Positions 43,740-53,068 are shown, counted from the first letter of the stretch. The stretch is 64,000 nt of DNA from Halomonas urumqiensis (GCF_003028575.1 NZ_PYUD01000001.1:1302001-1366000); one strand, 5' to 3'. The notes: generated from the letters alone by a model not told the origin. Program-made: numbers and translations.

Positions 43740-43884
43740 GGAAATGCTGTACGAATCGACGAGCGAGATGAAGCGCAAGGCGCACGGAGCGCAGGAACCG
43801 GAGCATATGGGGTATATGTGAGGATTCCGAGCACCGCGCAACGCAGCGATTCGCTCGCGTAGGCATTTGTGCAGCGTTTCCCTA
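43740..43884 (+). repeat. MITE-like repeat, family 2, copy 1
   Basis: This 142-bp element fills the gap between two convergent genes and touches both stop codons. It shares a long almost identical stretch with the reverse complement of 55624-55785 (core GACGAGCGAGATGAAGCGCA, then CATATGGGGTATATG and GAGGATTCCG). The right end ATTTGTGCAGCGTTTCCC is inverted relative to the left end of copy 2 (GGGAAACGCTGAACAAAT), indicating terminal inverted repeats of about 18 bases. The left end here is degenerate (GGAAATGCTGTACGAAT). Confidence 0.85.
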
Positions 43885-44820
43885 ATCCACATGGGTGACG
43901 GCTTCTCGCCTGGGGTCCCTGTACCAGGGCAGGCCGAGCCGTGCATTGCGCTCCAGCTCGGCGATCACCTGGGCGCCAAGCAGCAGGATGATGGCGCCGA
44001 CTTCAAGGCTCAGCAGCACCACGATCAGGGTGGCGAGTGACCCGTAGACGGCGTTGACCAGCGAGAGGTTGGCGAAGTAGAACACCAGCAACATGCGCAC
44101 GCCCTCCCACAGCAGGGCGGCGACGAAGCCCCCTACGATGGCACGCCGCAGGGCGATCTTCACCACTGGCAAGACCTTGTAGATGGCGCTGAACAGCAGG
44201 AAAACACCAAGGAAGCTGGTCAGGTTGAGCATTGGCTCCGAGAGACTTGCCAGCGGCAGCTCACGGTCGAACAGCGCAAGCCACAGGCTATTGAGCGAGC
44301 TTGCCAGGGTCACCAGCAGCGTCAGTGCCAGCAGGCCCGCCCCCAGTACCAGCATGAAGGCATAGGGCAGCAACACCGAGACCCAGACGCTGCGCCCAGG
44401 GTGGTGGGAATCCGGGGCGTGGAAGATGATCGCCAGGGCATCCTCCAGCATGCGAAAGGCGAACGAGCTGAACAGCAGCAGCACCGGGAAACCGAGGATG
44501 CCGATGACATCCCGCGAGTCGAGCAGCGTTCGCACGGCTTCTAGCAGCACCTCGGCGTGGGCCGGCGCCAGGTGCTGCGCCTGGATGGTCAGCACGCCCA
44601 GCAGGTGCTGCTCGTCGGCCACCCGCGCCAGCAGCACCACCAGCAGGGCGAACAGCGGCACGATGGAGAGCAGAATGTTGTAGCCGACACCGCCGGCCAG
44701 CAGGATGCCGCGGTTACGCAGAAAGGCCGTGAATACCCGCCACAGGAAACGGCCCACCTTGGGCGGAAGATCGACAGGCAGTCGCTTGCGCGGCTCGCGG
44801 GGTGATGCGTTCGGCGTCAT
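43882..44820 (-). CDS. YihY/BrkB family membrane protein
   Basis: The 312-residue protein has about six hydrophobic segments and the family's order: FLRNRGILLAGGVGYNILLSIVPLFALLVVLL, AHAEVLLEAVRTLLDSRDVIGILG, LPYAFMLVLGAGLLALTLL, SFLGVFLLFSAIYKVLP, and EVGAIILLLGAQVIAEL. YihY/BrkB proteins (formerly called RNase BN, wrongly) have no firm function. Start chosen at 44820 (MTPNASPREPRKRLPVDLP) with GGGACGAG upstream. The stop lies in the edge of the MITE-like repeat. Confidence 0.88.
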   Translation of the reverse strand: MTPNASPREPRKRLPVDLPPKVGRFLWRVFTAFLRNRGILLAGGVGYNILLSIVPLFALLVVLLARVADEQHLLGVLTIQAQHLAPAHAEVLLEAVRTLLDSRDVIGILGFPVLLLFSSFAFRMLEDALAIIFHAPDSHHPGRSVWVSVLLPYAFMLVLGAGLLALTLLVTLASSLNSLWLALFDRELPLASLSEPMLNLTSFLGVFLLFSAIYKVLPVVKIALRRAIVGGFVAALLWEGVRMLLVFYFANLSLVNAVYGSLATLIVVLLSLEVGAIILLLGAQVIAELERNARLGLPWYRDPRREAVTHVD

Positions 44821-44911
44821 TGGCTCGTCCCTGCAATGAGCTTTCATCATACGCCGCCAGGCGCGCCAGGGGTCAATGTGAGAGGCGTCAATGTGACAGG
44901 GGCAACGTTAG

Positions 44912-45027
44912 CCCCGCTCGGTGCTGAACCGTCGACAGGTCTGCGAGAGAGGCGCTGTAATCCCGTCCCTGGGCGCTACTTTTGCCATCCATGGCAAAAG
45001 ACCTCCTCTTCGACCTGTCCCCGGCAC
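44912..45027 (-). repeat. Dispersed hairpin repeat, family 1, copy C
   Basis: Opposite orientation to copies A and B, and diverged from them. Outer stem GACAGGTC (44934-44941) with GACCTGTC (45012-45019); inner stem TTTTGCCA with TGGCAAAA (44980-44987, 44992-44999). The outer-stem change from GACAGGCC/GGCCTGTC to GACAGGTC/GACCTGTC keeps pairing. Confidence 0.85.
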
Positions 45028-45114
45028 CCCTCGTCATGTCCAACTGCGATTGCACTAGGGTCAACGTCATCGATGTTCGTTCGTTTATCCTCCGCCTTCC
45101 GTGCCAGGCGCTCC

Positions 45115-46161
45115 TCACTGGCCCTCGAGCAGAATCTCCACCAGGCCATTCAACTCGCCCTGGAACTGGCCGCCGGGCGAGGGCGGGGAGGGGTCCGAGG
45201 TGATGACGATCACCAGCTCACGAGCGGGAATGACATAGAGCGCCTGGCCGCCAAAGCCGCGGCCGTAGTAGGCGCGCTCGCCTGCCAGGGTAGTCACGAA
45301 CCAGCCATAGCCGTAACCGTCGCCGGTCCAGGGTGACGTGCCGCGCGCCGTCCACGACGCCTCGACCCAGCCCTCGGGAAGGATACGCTGGCCATTCAGT
45401 GAGCCGCCCTGACGGTAGAGCTCGCCGATGCGTATCAGCGCGCGAGGGGACAGTTGCATGTCGTTGCCCCCGAAGTAGATGCCCTGCGGGTCGCGCGGCC
45501 AGGCTGGAATCGTGATGCCCAGAGGCTCCCCCAGCAGCCGCCGCGCCAGCGCCAAGGTGGTGTCGCCGCTGGCGCGGGTCAGGGCGGCGGAGAGCAGGTG
45601 GCTCGAGCCGGTGGAATAGAGCATGCGCCCGCCGGGTTCGTCGACGAATGGCCGAGACAGGGCATCACGCACCCAATTGGCACTCGCCACCCAGTCGCCA
45701 TAATTCGTGCCCGAGGTGCGCTCGAGCCCCGCCTGAAGCGAGAGCAGATGGCCGACGGTGATGTCGTGTATACGAGGGTCGGCGTCCCCGGGTATCTCGC
45801 TTTGCAGCAGCTCGCTCAGTGGTTGCTCGGTGGAATCGATGATGCCCCGCTCGATGGCGGTACCCACCAGTGCGGCCAGCACCGTCTTCGACAGCGACTT
45901 GATATTGGCGGGGCTTGCAAGCCCCGGGCCTCGATAGGCGCGCTCGAAACGTATCTCGCCACCCTGGGACACCACCACCGCATGCAGACGCTCGATGGTC
46001 TCGGCGCGGCTTTCCAGGCGATCAAAATCCGCCTGTGTCAGTGTCGGCTGGGCCAGGGCCGGGCCGGCGAAGACGTAGCATGCAAGCGCCGCAAGCAGCA
46101 TAATGGCCGCCCGCCATGGCGAGAGGCACGACACAGGCGGGTTGGCAGGGCGTGTTGGCAT
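45115..46161 (-). CDS. Serine hydrolase, beta-lactamase (class C-like) family
   Basis: The 348-residue protein has a signal peptide (AAIMLLAALACYVFAGPALA) and the penicillin-binding fold of AmpC/EstB enzymes. The nucleophile motif is NIKSLSKTVLAALVG (SxxK), the second motif is LYSTGSSHLLSAAL (YxT rather than YxN), and a GFGGQALYV segment stands in for the usual KTG/HTG. It may be a carboxypeptidase, esterase or amide hydrolase; lactam hydrolysis cannot be claimed. Start chosen at 46161 with GGAG upstream. Confidence 0.82.
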   Translation of the reverse strand: MPTRPANPPVSCLSPWRAAIMLLAALACYVFAGPALAQPTLTQADFDRLESRAETIERLHAVVVSQGGEIRFERAYRGPGLASPANIKSLSKTVLAALVGTAIERGIIDSTEQPLSELLQSEIPGDADPRIHDITVGHLLSLQAGLERTSGTNYGDWVASANWVRDALSRPFVDEPGGRMLYSTGSSHLLSAALTRASGDTTLALARRLLGEPLGITIPAWPRDPQGIYFGGNDMQLSPRALIRIGELYRQGGSLNGQRILPEGWVEASWTARGTSPWTGDGYGYGWFVTTLAGERAYYGRGFGGQALYVIPARELVIVITSDPSPPSPGGQFQGELNGLVEILLEGQ

Positions 46162-46293
46162 CGTGCACTCCGTATCGGTCGACCATGCGGGATTCGAGGC
46201 CATGTGCCGTGCAGGGTTCCCCGATGTGACGATGTTCGTTTCACGTAGCCCTGCTCCCCAAGCGCTCATTCACGTATTCAGGCACTCCATAGC

Positions 46294-46968
46294 ATGGCCA
46301 AATTCGAACAGATCGGTACCGCCGAGATTCCCGGACAGGGCAGTGAGCTGCGCCTGTTACAGCGAAATGACGAATTCTCGATTCGTATCGCCGGCAAGAG
46401 TGGCGAGTTGATGAACACGCGCTTGCATGGCTCCGAGGATGCGCTGGCCGAGCTTGCCTGCCGACGCGTCGCCGAACGTCCCGCGGCCCGCGTGCTGGTG
46501 GGTGGGCTCGGCATGGGCTTCACGCTGGCGGCGGCGCTTGGCTGCCTTGGCAGCGATGCCGAGGTGGTGGTGGCGGAACTGGTGCCAGGCGTGGTCGGGT
46601 GGAATCGCGGACCGCTCGGGGCGGCGGCCGGGTATCCGCTGAATGACCCACGCACCCGGGTCAACCTGGGGGATGTGGGCGAGTTGATCCGCCGCGAGCC
46701 GGCGGGCTTCGACGCCATCATGCTCGACGTCGACAATGGCCCTGAAGGGCTGACACGCCGTGAGAATGACCAGCTCTATTCACCCAAGGGGCTCGCCGCC
46801 GCCCAGCGAGCGCTGCGCGCCGATGGTGTGCTGGCGGTATGGTCGGCGGGCCAGGACCCGGCGTTCAGCGAGCGCCTGCGGCGTACCGGCCTCACGGTCG
46901 AGGAGGTCATGGTGCGCGCCCATCGTCCCGGCAAGGGCGCGCGACACTGCATATGGCTTGCCAGCTGA
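46294..46968 (+). CDS. Spermidine-synthase-like (Rossmann) methyltransferase-fold protein
   Basis: The 224-residue protein has the spermidine synthase fold: VLVGGLGMGFTLAAAL (nucleotide-loop), VVVAELVPGVVGWNR, DPRTRVNLGDVGELI and DAIMLDVDNGP. It lacks the usual N-terminal beta domain of SpeE, so it is probably not a full polyamine synthase; close homologues are commonly annotated as spermidine synthase-like. It immediately precedes arfB but with a 61-base gap. Substrate unknown. Confidence 0.7.
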   Translation: MAKFEQIGTAEIPGQGSELRLLQRNDEFSIRIAGKSGELMNTRLHGSEDALAELACRRVAERPAARVLVGGLGMGFTLAAALGCLGSDAEVVVAELVPGVVGWNRGPLGAAAGYPLNDPRTRVNLGDVGELIRREPAGFDAIMLDVDNGPEGLTRRENDQLYSPKGLAAAQRALRADGVLAVWSAGQDPAFSERLRRTGLTVEEVMVRAHRPGKGARHCIWLAS

Positions 46969-47029
46969 GCCCAGCGGGCGTGGCGTTGGTGCATGTCATC
47001 GAGTGGACAGGACATCAAGAGGTATCAAC

Positions 47030-47443
47030 ATGCTGGAGCTTTCCCGCCAGGTGGTCATTCCCGATCACGAGATCGAGCTGCAGGCGGTTCGCGCCCAGGG
47101 CAGCGGCGGCCAGAACGTCAACAAGGTGTCAACGGCGATTCATCTGCGCTTCGACATCCGCGCCTCGAGCCTGCCAGAGGGCTTCAAGGAGAAGCTTCTG
47201 ACGCTGGGAGATCAGCGCATTACCCGCGACGGCGTGGTGATCATCAAGGCGCAGACCCACCGCACCCAGGAGCGTAACCGCGCCGAGGCGATAGCGCGCC
47301 TGAAGTCACTGATCAAGAGCGTGATGTTCGCGCCGAAGAAGCGTATCGCCACCCGCCCGACCAAGGGTTCCAAGAAGCGCCGCCTGGAAAGCAAGAAGAA
47401 GCGCGGCCAGCACAAGGCCCTGCGCGGGAAGGTGGACCTGTGA
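47030..47443 (+). CDS. arfB: Ribosome rescue hydrolase ArfB (YaeJ)
   Basis: The 137-residue protein frees peptidyl-tRNA from stalled ribosomes. It has the catalytic GGQ at residues 26-28 (AQGSGGQNVNK) and a Lys/Arg-rich tail (PTKGSKKRRLESKKKRGQHK) that enters the empty mRNA channel, as in E. coli ArfB (140 residues). ATG 47030 is the family start; the open frame extends left without support. The next gene starts inside its stop codon (GTGA). Confidence 0.94.
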   Translation: MLELSRQVVIPDHEIELQAVRAQGSGGQNVNKVSTAIHLRFDIRASSLPEGFKEKLLTLGDQRITRDGVVIIKAQTHRTQERNRAEAIARLKSLIKSVMFAPKKRIATRPTKGSKKRRLESKKKRGQHKALRGKVDL

Positions 47444-48198
47444 ACGACACCTCACCCACCGAGCGCCTGTCGAAGCGGCTGGCGCGTACTCTTGGCTGCT
47501 CGCGGCGCGACGCCGAGCGCTACATCGCCGGCGGCTGGGTGCGCCTGGATGGCCAGGTCGTCGAGGAGCCGCAGTTCAAGATCTCCACGCAGACCCTGGA
47601 GCTTGCCAAAGGCGCACGCGTCGAGGAGATTCCCCCCGCCACGCTGCTGGTGCATGTCGGCCCCGATGAGTTCTCGGCGCCCGACACCGCCAGCAGTGAA
47701 CAGGCACACGCTGCTTCGCTGGCCCGCCAATGGCTGACCCATGATACCCACTGGGCCGATGATCCGGACCGCCGCACCCCGCTCAAGGCCCACTTTCGTG
47801 GCCAGCAGGCATTGCTTTCCCTCTCGCCGGGAGAGCAGGGGTTGTGGGTGTTCAGCCAGGATCGTCGGGTGATTCGTCGCCTCGCCGAGGACACCTCGCG
47901 CCTGGAGCAGGAGTGGCTGGTCGAAGTGACCGGCACCCTCGATGCGGCACAGTTGGAAAGCCTGTGCCGGGGCACGGCGCTACCCGGCAAGCAATTCGCC
48001 CCCGGCAAGGTAAGCTGGCAAAGCGAGACGCGCCTGCGCGTTGCGGTGAAGGGCATGGTGCCTGGGCAGGTTCAGGCCATGTGCGCGGCACTCGGGCTTG
48101 GCGTGGTGACCATCAAGCGGCTGCGCATCGGCGGGGTGTCGCTGGCTCGGGTGCCGGCAGGGCAGTGGCGATATCTGCGAGTCGACGAGCGATTCTAG
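47440..48198 (+). CDS. RsuA/RluF-type pseudouridine synthase homologue, active site lost
   Basis: The 252-residue protein has an N-terminal S4 RNA-binding domain (RLSKRLARTLGCSRRDAERYIAGGWVRLDGQVV) and an RsuA-like domain. Where active members read GRLDxxTxGL, this reads SLSPGEQGL, so the catalytic Asp is replaced (by Ser or Pro depending on alignment). The later EGRYHQVKRM element reads KGMVPGQVQAM, while the closing RIGGVSLARVPAGQWRYL is conserved. It is thus probably an RNA-binding, non-catalytic homologue. Its GTG start overlaps the arfB stop, so both are made together; this suggests a role near the ribosome, an inference. Confidence 0.8.
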   Translation: MNDTSPTERLSKRLARTLGCSRRDAERYIAGGWVRLDGQVVEEPQFKISTQTLELAKGARVEEIPPATLLVHVGPDEFSAPDTASSEQAHAASLARQWLTHDTHWADDPDRRTPLKAHFRGQQALLSLSPGEQGLWVFSQDRRVIRRLAEDTSRLEQEWLVEVTGTLDAAQLESLCRGTALPGKQFAPGKVSWQSETRLRVAVKGMVPGQVQAMCAALGLGVVTIKRLRIGGVSLARVPAGQWRYLRVDERF

Positions 48199-48332
48199 CG
48201 AATCACCACCACAGACCACTCAGCTTTCCCCTTTCCGGCGGGCTATGTATGCTGGTCGTGATACAACAATACCGAGCGGCCCGTGCCAATCGGAACCGAA
48301 TCGCAGCCTGAACCAGAGAGAGGAAACGTCGC

Positions 48333-49445
48333 ATGTCGGAAACCTCACAGAACTCACTGTTCAAGGATAACCGGGTCAAGGGGCTTGGTGCCGTGGCGGT
48401 CATCGCCGTGATATGGGCCATCGTCGCGCAGTCCAGCGGCAGTTCTCACAAGGAGGCAAGGGAGTCCCTTGAAGCCGAGCTTGCCACCCTTCAGGAGCAG
48501 AATCAGACACTGGAAAGCCGGCTCGATGAGCGTGACGAAGCCGGTATGGAGATCGAGGCGCTGGAAGCTCAGCTGGACGAACTTGACCAGCAGCGCCAGG
48601 ACGCCGAAACCCAGAACGAGCAGATTCAGCAGGAGATCACCGATAGCACCGCACGGGTGGAGGAGTTGACCGCCACGCGTGATGCGCTGGAAAGCCGCAT
48701 CGAAGAGCTGGAAGCCGAGCAGGCCGACGCCGAGGAGGGCCTTGGCGCGCTCCGTGAGGAGCAGGCCACCATCGAAGAGGCCATGGAGTCCGCCGACCAG
48801 GCGCGCCAGGATGCCGAGGCCGCTCGCCAGGAAGCGGAGGAAGCTCGCCAGGCCGCCGAAGAAGAACGCCAGGAGGCCGAATCCGCGCGCCGTGCCGCCG
48901 AGGAAGCGCGTGCTGCCGCCGTGGAAGAGCGTGAGGCGGTCACCGAGGAGCTCGAGGCACTGGGTGGCGAGATCGAAGAGGCCGAGGCCAATCTCGCGCA
49001 GCTCGAGGAAGGCATCGCCGATGCCGAAGCCCAACGCGACAACCTCAACGAAGGCCTGCAGATGCTCGCCGAGCATCGTGACGCCATGAACGAGGAGCTC
49101 GACGGGCTGCGTTCCGAGATGGGAGAGGCCGAGGACGAACTGGCCAATACGCGCAGCGAGCGTGATGACCTGCTGGTGGCCATCGAGATTGGCCGCGAAG
49201 AAGTGGCTGCCATCGAAGGCGAGATCGAGCGCCGGGAATCTCAGCTCGAGCGGCTTGAAGGCCAGCTCGAGAGCTGGCGCAGCGAGCTGGCCGATCTGGA
49301 GTCCAACCTCTCCTCCGGTCAGCAGGCTTCAGAAGGTGATTCCTCCGATGAGGCAGCGTCTTCTGACGACGAAGAGGGCTCTAATGAAGAGAGCTCCGAC
49401 GAAGAGACCGCCGACGAAGAAGCGGAGCCACAACCCGCCGAGTGA
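48333..49445 (+). CDS. Membrane-anchored coiled-coil protein
   Basis: The 370-residue protein has a short cytoplasmic start, one membrane helix (about residues 16-34, VKGLGAVAVIAVIWAIVAQ) and then almost only charged heptad sequence rich in Ala, Glu, Arg and Gln (EEARQAAEEERQEAESARRA), ending in an acidic Ser/Asp/Glu tail. The architecture suggests a long rod in the periplasm or cytoplasm; no enzymatic motif. Start ATG 48333 has GAGAGAGGAAACG upstream. Function unknown. Confidence 0.8.
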   Translation: MSETSQNSLFKDNRVKGLGAVAVIAVIWAIVAQSSGSSHKEARESLEAELATLQEQNQTLESRLDERDEAGMEIEALEAQLDELDQQRQDAETQNEQIQQEITDSTARVEELTATRDALESRIEELEAEQADAEEGLGALREEQATIEEAMESADQARQDAEAARQEAEEARQAAEEERQEAESARRAAEEARAAAVEEREAVTEELEALGGEIEEAEANLAQLEEGIADAEAQRDNLNEGLQMLAEHRDAMNEELDGLRSEMGEAEDELANTRSERDDLLVAIEIGREEVAAIEGEIERRESQLERLEGQLESWRSELADLESNLSSGQQASEGDSSDEAASSDDEEGSNEESSDEETADEEAEPQPAE

Positions 49446-49540
49446 CGCCACACGCGTTGACTCGACGACTGCACGCGGCGGGCCTTCGGGTCCGCCGCGT
49501 GCCATGATACGACCATCGAAACGTCATCGAGGAGCAGCAT

Positions 49541-50347
49541 GTGATTGAAGGGGTCAAGCATATCGTCGCCGTGGCATCCGGCAAGGGTGGGGTGGGGAAA
49601 TCCACCGTGACCGTCAACCTGGCCCTGGCGATGGCCGCCGAGGGCTACCGGGTAGGCATTCTCGATGCCGACATTCATGGACCCAGTCAGGCCCAGATGC
49701 TGGGCGTGGGCGAAGGCGTCCGGCCTCAAGCGTCAGGCGAAAACCACTTCATCCCGCTGTCGGCCCACGGCCTGCAGGCGATGTCGATGGCTTTCATGGT
49801 CGACATTCGCGAGCCGATGGTATGGCGTGGTCCGATGGTGGCTGGCGCCTTCCAGCAGATGCTCACTCAGACCGAGTGGGACAATCTCGACTACCTGTTC
49901 ATCGACATGCCGCCCGGCACTGGTGATATCCAGTTGACACTGGCCCAGAAGGTGCCGGTGGATGGCGCGGTGATCGTTACCACGCCCCAGGACATCGCCT
50001 TGCTGGATGCCCGCAAGGGCATCGAGATGTTCCGCAAGGTCAACGTCCCGGTATTGGGCGTGGTGGAGAACATGAGCCTGCACGTCTGTTCGCAGTGCGG
50101 CCACGCCGAGCCGATCTTCGGTGAAGGCGGTGGCGAGCGTATCGCCGCGGAATACGAGACGCGTGTGCTGGGCCGCCTGCCGCTATCGCTTGCCATCCGT
50201 GAGCAGGTCGATGGCGGTCGCCCCAGCGTGGTCGCGGAACCCGATGGTGAGGTGACCGGCATCTTCCGCGCCATGGCCCGGCAGGTGGCCGAGCAGGTGC
50301 AGGGCCAGCAGCAATCAGCGCCGGACATCTCCTTCAGCGACGATTGA
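49541..50347 (+). CDS. mrp: Mrp/ApbC family P-loop ATPase, iron-sulfur carrier type
   Basis: The 268-residue ATPase has a deviant Walker A SGKGGVGKST (residues 13-22), LFIDMPPGTGD and TTPQDIALLDARKGIEMF, and a CxxC pair in HVCSQCGHAEPIFGEGGG (Cys183, Cys186) that binds a bridging iron-sulfur cluster. The N-terminal MIP18-like domain of longer Mrp proteins is absent. A GTG start at 49541 with GAGGAGCAGCAT upstream is chosen because the adjacent ATG (49539) runs straight into a stop. A terminator at 50437 follows. Confidence 0.92.
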   Translation: MIEGVKHIVAVASGKGGVGKSTVTVNLALAMAAEGYRVGILDADIHGPSQAQMLGVGEGVRPQASGENHFIPLSAHGLQAMSMAFMVDIREPMVWRGPMVAGAFQQMLTQTEWDNLDYLFIDMPPGTGDIQLTLAQKVPVDGAVIVTTPQDIALLDARKGIEMFRKVNVPVLGVVENMSLHVCSQCGHAEPIFGEGGGERIAAEYETRVLGRLPLSLAIREQVDGGRPSVVAEPDGEVTGIFRAMARQVAEQVQGQQQSAPDISFSDD

Positions 50348-50436
50348 GCGAAGCATTCCCGAGCGACTCAGCAGCCGCGCCCCGCGATGCGTTCAACCGC
50401 GATTGGCATGTTGAGCGAGCAGTGACGCCCGCCGCC

Positions 50437-50466
50437 GGGGCCGCTATCATGGCGGCCCCGACTTTT
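50437..50466 (+). terminator. Terminator between mrp and dcd
   Basis: GGGGCCGC (50437-50444) pairs with GCGGCCCC (50452-50459), then GACTTTTC. The stem is strong but the T-run is short and offset by three bases. Confidence 0.6.
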
Positions 50467-50507
50467 CACCTCGATACCTTGTTTCGATAACCCACCAGGA
50501 CATTTCG

Positions 50508-51074
50508 ATGAGCATCAAATCCGACAATTGGATCCGCCGCATGGCTGAGCGGGAAGGCATGATCGAGCCCTTCGAGCCCGAGCAGGTGCGTTATCACGAG
50601 GATCGTCGGGTGATTTCCTACGGCACCTCGAGCTACGGCTACGACGTGCGCTGCGCAGATGAATTCAAGGTATTCACCAACATCCATTCCGCGGTGGTCG
50701 ACCCCAAGGCGTTCGACGAAAAGAGCTTCGTCGACATCAAGGGCGATGTCTGTGTGATTCCGCCCAACTCCTTCGCGCTGGCACGCACCGTGGAATACTT
50801 CCGCATCCCGCGCAGCGTGCTGACCATCTGCCTCGGCAAGTCGACCTATGCGCGCTGCGGCATTATCGTCAACGTCACGCCGCTGGAACCCGAGTGGGAA
50901 GGGCACGTGACCCTGGAGTTCTCCAACACCACCAATCTGCCCGCCAAGATCTACGCCAACGAAGGCGTGGCGCAGATGCTGTTTCTGGAATCGGACGAAG
51001 TCTGCCAGATGTCCTACAAGGACCGCGGCGGCAAGTACATGGGGCAGCGGGGCGTCACTTTACCCCGGACCTGA
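50508..51074 (+). CDS. dcd: dCTP deaminase
   Basis: The 188-residue enzyme deaminates dCTP to dUTP for dTTP synthesis. Family core: [83 protein letters not shown]. Length matches E. coli Dcd (193). ATG 50508 has AGGACATTTCG upstream. Confidence 0.95.
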   Translation: MSIKSDNWIRRMAEREGMIEPFEPEQVRYHEDRRVISYGTSSYGYDVRCADEFKVFTNIHSAVVDPKAFDEKSFVDIKGDVCVIPPNSFALARTVEYFRIPRSVLTICLGKSTYARCGIIVNVTPLEPEWEGHVTLEFSNTTNLPAKIYANEGVAQMLFLESDEVCQMSYKDRGGKYMGQRGVTLPRT

Positions 51075-51090
51075 ACCCGGCTTCGCCGGG

Positions 51091-51239
51091 AGCTACGGGC
51101 TACGAGTTGAGCGGCGCAGGGGACGGGGCGAAGCGGACATCTTTTTCAGGGACGAAAAAGTTAGCGCCCAGGGAGGGGTTCACAGCGTGTCCGCTTCGTG
51201 CCCCGTCGCCGTCGAGCCGCGGGCTATAAGCTACGGGCT
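51091..51239 (+). repeat. Dispersed hairpin repeat, family 1, copy D
   Basis: Core 51109-51222. Outer stem GACGGGGC (51122-51129) with GCCCCGTC (51200-51207), continued by GAAGCGGACA with TGTCCGCTTC (51130-51139, 51188-51197). The inner stem is CTTTTTC with GAAAAAG (51141-51147, 51154-51160). Both stems differ from copies A-C but still pair. The element lies between 11-base direct repeats AGCTACGGGCT (51091-51101, 51229-51239). It occupies the dcd-purN convergent gap. Confidence 0.88.
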
Positions 51240-51245
51240 TGCCGC

Positions 51246-52004
51246 TCATTCATCCTCATCCAATTCTTCCGCCGCATCGGCATGTGACATGCGCAGGCCA
51301 TGCGGCGGCAGCGGGTGGCCGTCGATGGTGGCGCCCTCGGCGGTGAAGCGCAGCCGGCCTTCCAGGAACCACTTAACGGCAATGGGGTAGATCAGGTGCT
51401 CGCGGGTATGCACCTTCTCCTTCAGCGTCTCCTCGGTCTCGCCCTCGGCGACGTTCACCGCCGCCTGGACCACCACCGGCCCGCCATCGAGTTCCTCGGT
51501 CACGAAGTGCACGCTGCACCCATGCTCGGGCACGCCATCGGCAAGCGCCCGCTCATGGGTGTGCAGCCCCTGGTAGGCGGGCAGCAGCGAGGGGTGGATA
51601 TTGAGCATGCGGCCGAGGAAGCGCTGCACGAAGCGCGGGGTGAAAATGCGCATGAAGCCGGCCAGCACGATCAGGTCGGGCTCGTGGCGCTCGATCACCT
51701 TGATCAATGCGCCGTCGTAGGCATCGCGGTTCTCGTACTCGCGGTGGGGCAGCACCACCGCGTCGATACCGGCCTCCCTGGCGCGAACAAGACCATAGGC
51801 ATCCGGCTCGTTGGAAATCACCGCGACGATCTCGCCACCCAGCTCATCGTGGGTCTGGGCATCGATCAGCGCCTGCAGGTTGCTGCCGCTGCCCGAGATC
51901 AACACCACCACGCGGCGCACGTCGGAAGGCTCGGGTGTGAAGTCTCCCAGGGTGTCGCTCCGGTAGCTCGTGTCACTCATGCCGTCGTTCATGCCATCAC
52001 TCAT
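51246..52004 (-). CDS. purN: Phosphoribosylglycinamide formyltransferase PurN
   Basis: The 252-residue enzyme formylates GAR with 10-formyl-THF in purine synthesis. Motifs: [48 protein letters not shown], and the catalytic [20 protein letters not shown] with His and Asp in ELDGGPVV. N-terminal 30 residues ([19 protein letters not shown]) and the acidic C-terminal DEDE tail extend beyond the family. The ATG overlaps the purM stop by four bases. Confidence 0.94.
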   Translation of the reverse strand: MSDGMNDGMSDTSYRSDTLGDFTPEPSDVRRVVVLISGSGSNLQALIDAQTHDELGGEIVAVISNEPDAYGLVRAREAGIDAVVLPHREYENRDAYDGALIKVIERHEPDLIVLAGFMRIFTPRFVQRFLGRMLNIHPSLLPAYQGLHTHERALADGVPEHGCSVHFVTEELDGGPVVVQAAVNVAEGETEETLKEKVHTREHLIYPIAVKWFLEGRLRFTAEGATIDGHPLPPHGLRMSHADAAEELDEDE

Positions 52005-53068
52005 GCGTCGAGATTCTCCAGCCGGACCTGTTCCTCGTCACCCTCGCGGGCGACGATCTCGCCGAGGCGATACACGGTCTCCCCCTGGGCCTGCAGGTGG
52101 GCGCGGGCCTGGTCGGCCTTGTCGGCCGGCACCACCACCACCATGCCGATGCCGCAGTTGAGTACCCGGTGCATCTCTGCCTCGGATACGTTGCCCTGGT
52201 CCTTCAGCCAATCGAACACCGCCGGGCGCTGCCAGGCGGTCACGTCGATGCGCGCGGCGAGGGTGCCCGGCAGCACGCGCGGGATATTTTCGGTCAGGCC
52301 TCCGCCGGTGATGTGCGACAGCGCATGCACGGCGATACCACTCTCCTTGATCAGCGACAGCAGCGGCTTGACGTAGATGCGCGTCGGCGCCATCAAGGCG
52401 TCAGCCAATGCCACGCCATCGATGGCGGTATCCAGGCCTTTGTCACTGACCTCGAGAATCTTGCGGATCAACGAATAGCCGTTGGAGTGCGGCCCGGAAG
52501 ACGCCATGCCCAGCAACACGTCGCCCTCGGCGACCTTGCTGCCGTCGAGAATCTCGCTCTTCTCGACCACACCGACGCAGAAGCCGGCCAGGTCGTAGTC
52601 GCTGCCTGCGTACATGCCCGGCATCTCGGCGGTCTCGCCGCCCACCAGCGCACAGCCGGCCTGGGCGCAGCCTTCACCGATACCGGTTACCACGTCGGCG
52701 GCGATGTCCACATCCAGCTTGCCCGTGGCATAGTAGTCGAGGAACAGCAGCGGCTCGGCGCCGGCGACCACCAGGTCATTGACGCACATGGCAACAAGGT
52801 CGATGCCGATGGTGTCGTGGCGTCCAAGGTCCATGGCCAGGCGCAACTTGGTGCCGACGCCATCGGTACCGGAGACCAGTACCGGCTCACGGTAGCCAAC
52901 TGGCAGTTCGCAAAGGGCGCCGAAGCCACCCAGCCCGCCCATCACTTCCGGGCGGGTGGTACGCTTGGCCACACCCTTGATGCGGTCGACCAGGGCATTG
53001 CCGGCGTCGATGTCGACACCGGCATCCTTGTAGCTCAGCGAAGGGCGGGAAGAAGAGGAATCGGTCAT
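52001..53068 (-). CDS. purM: Phosphoribosylformylglycinamidine cyclo-ligase PurM
   Basis: The 355-residue AIR synthetase acts in de novo purine synthesis. Motifs: [67 protein letters not shown] [17 protein letters not shown], and [20 protein letters not shown]. Coupled to purN through ATGA. Divergent from the PerM-type gene. No clear PurR box was seen upstream. Confidence 0.95.
   Translation of the reverse strand: MTDSSSSRPSLSYKDAGVDIDAGNALVDRIKGVAKRTTRPEVMGGLGGFGALCELPVGYREPVLVSGTDGVGTKLRLAMDLGRHDTIGIDLVAMCVNDLVVAGAEPLLFLDYYATGKLDVDIAADVVTGIGEGCAQAGCALVGGETAEMPGMYAGSDYDLAGFCVGVVEKSEILDGSKVAEGDVLLGMASSGPHSNGYSLIRKILEVSDKGLDTAIDGVALADALMAPTRIYVKPLLSLIKESGIAVHALSHITGGGLTENIPRVLPGTLAARIDVTAWQRPAVFDWLKDQGNVSEAEMHRVLNCGIGMVVVVPADKADQARAHLQAQGETVYRLGEIVAREGDEEQVRLENLDA

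Noticed and set aside
51077..51090. CCCGGC-TTC-GCCGGG hairpin as dcd terminator
   Set aside because: Short stem without T-run next to a repeat; could be part of the repeat flank.
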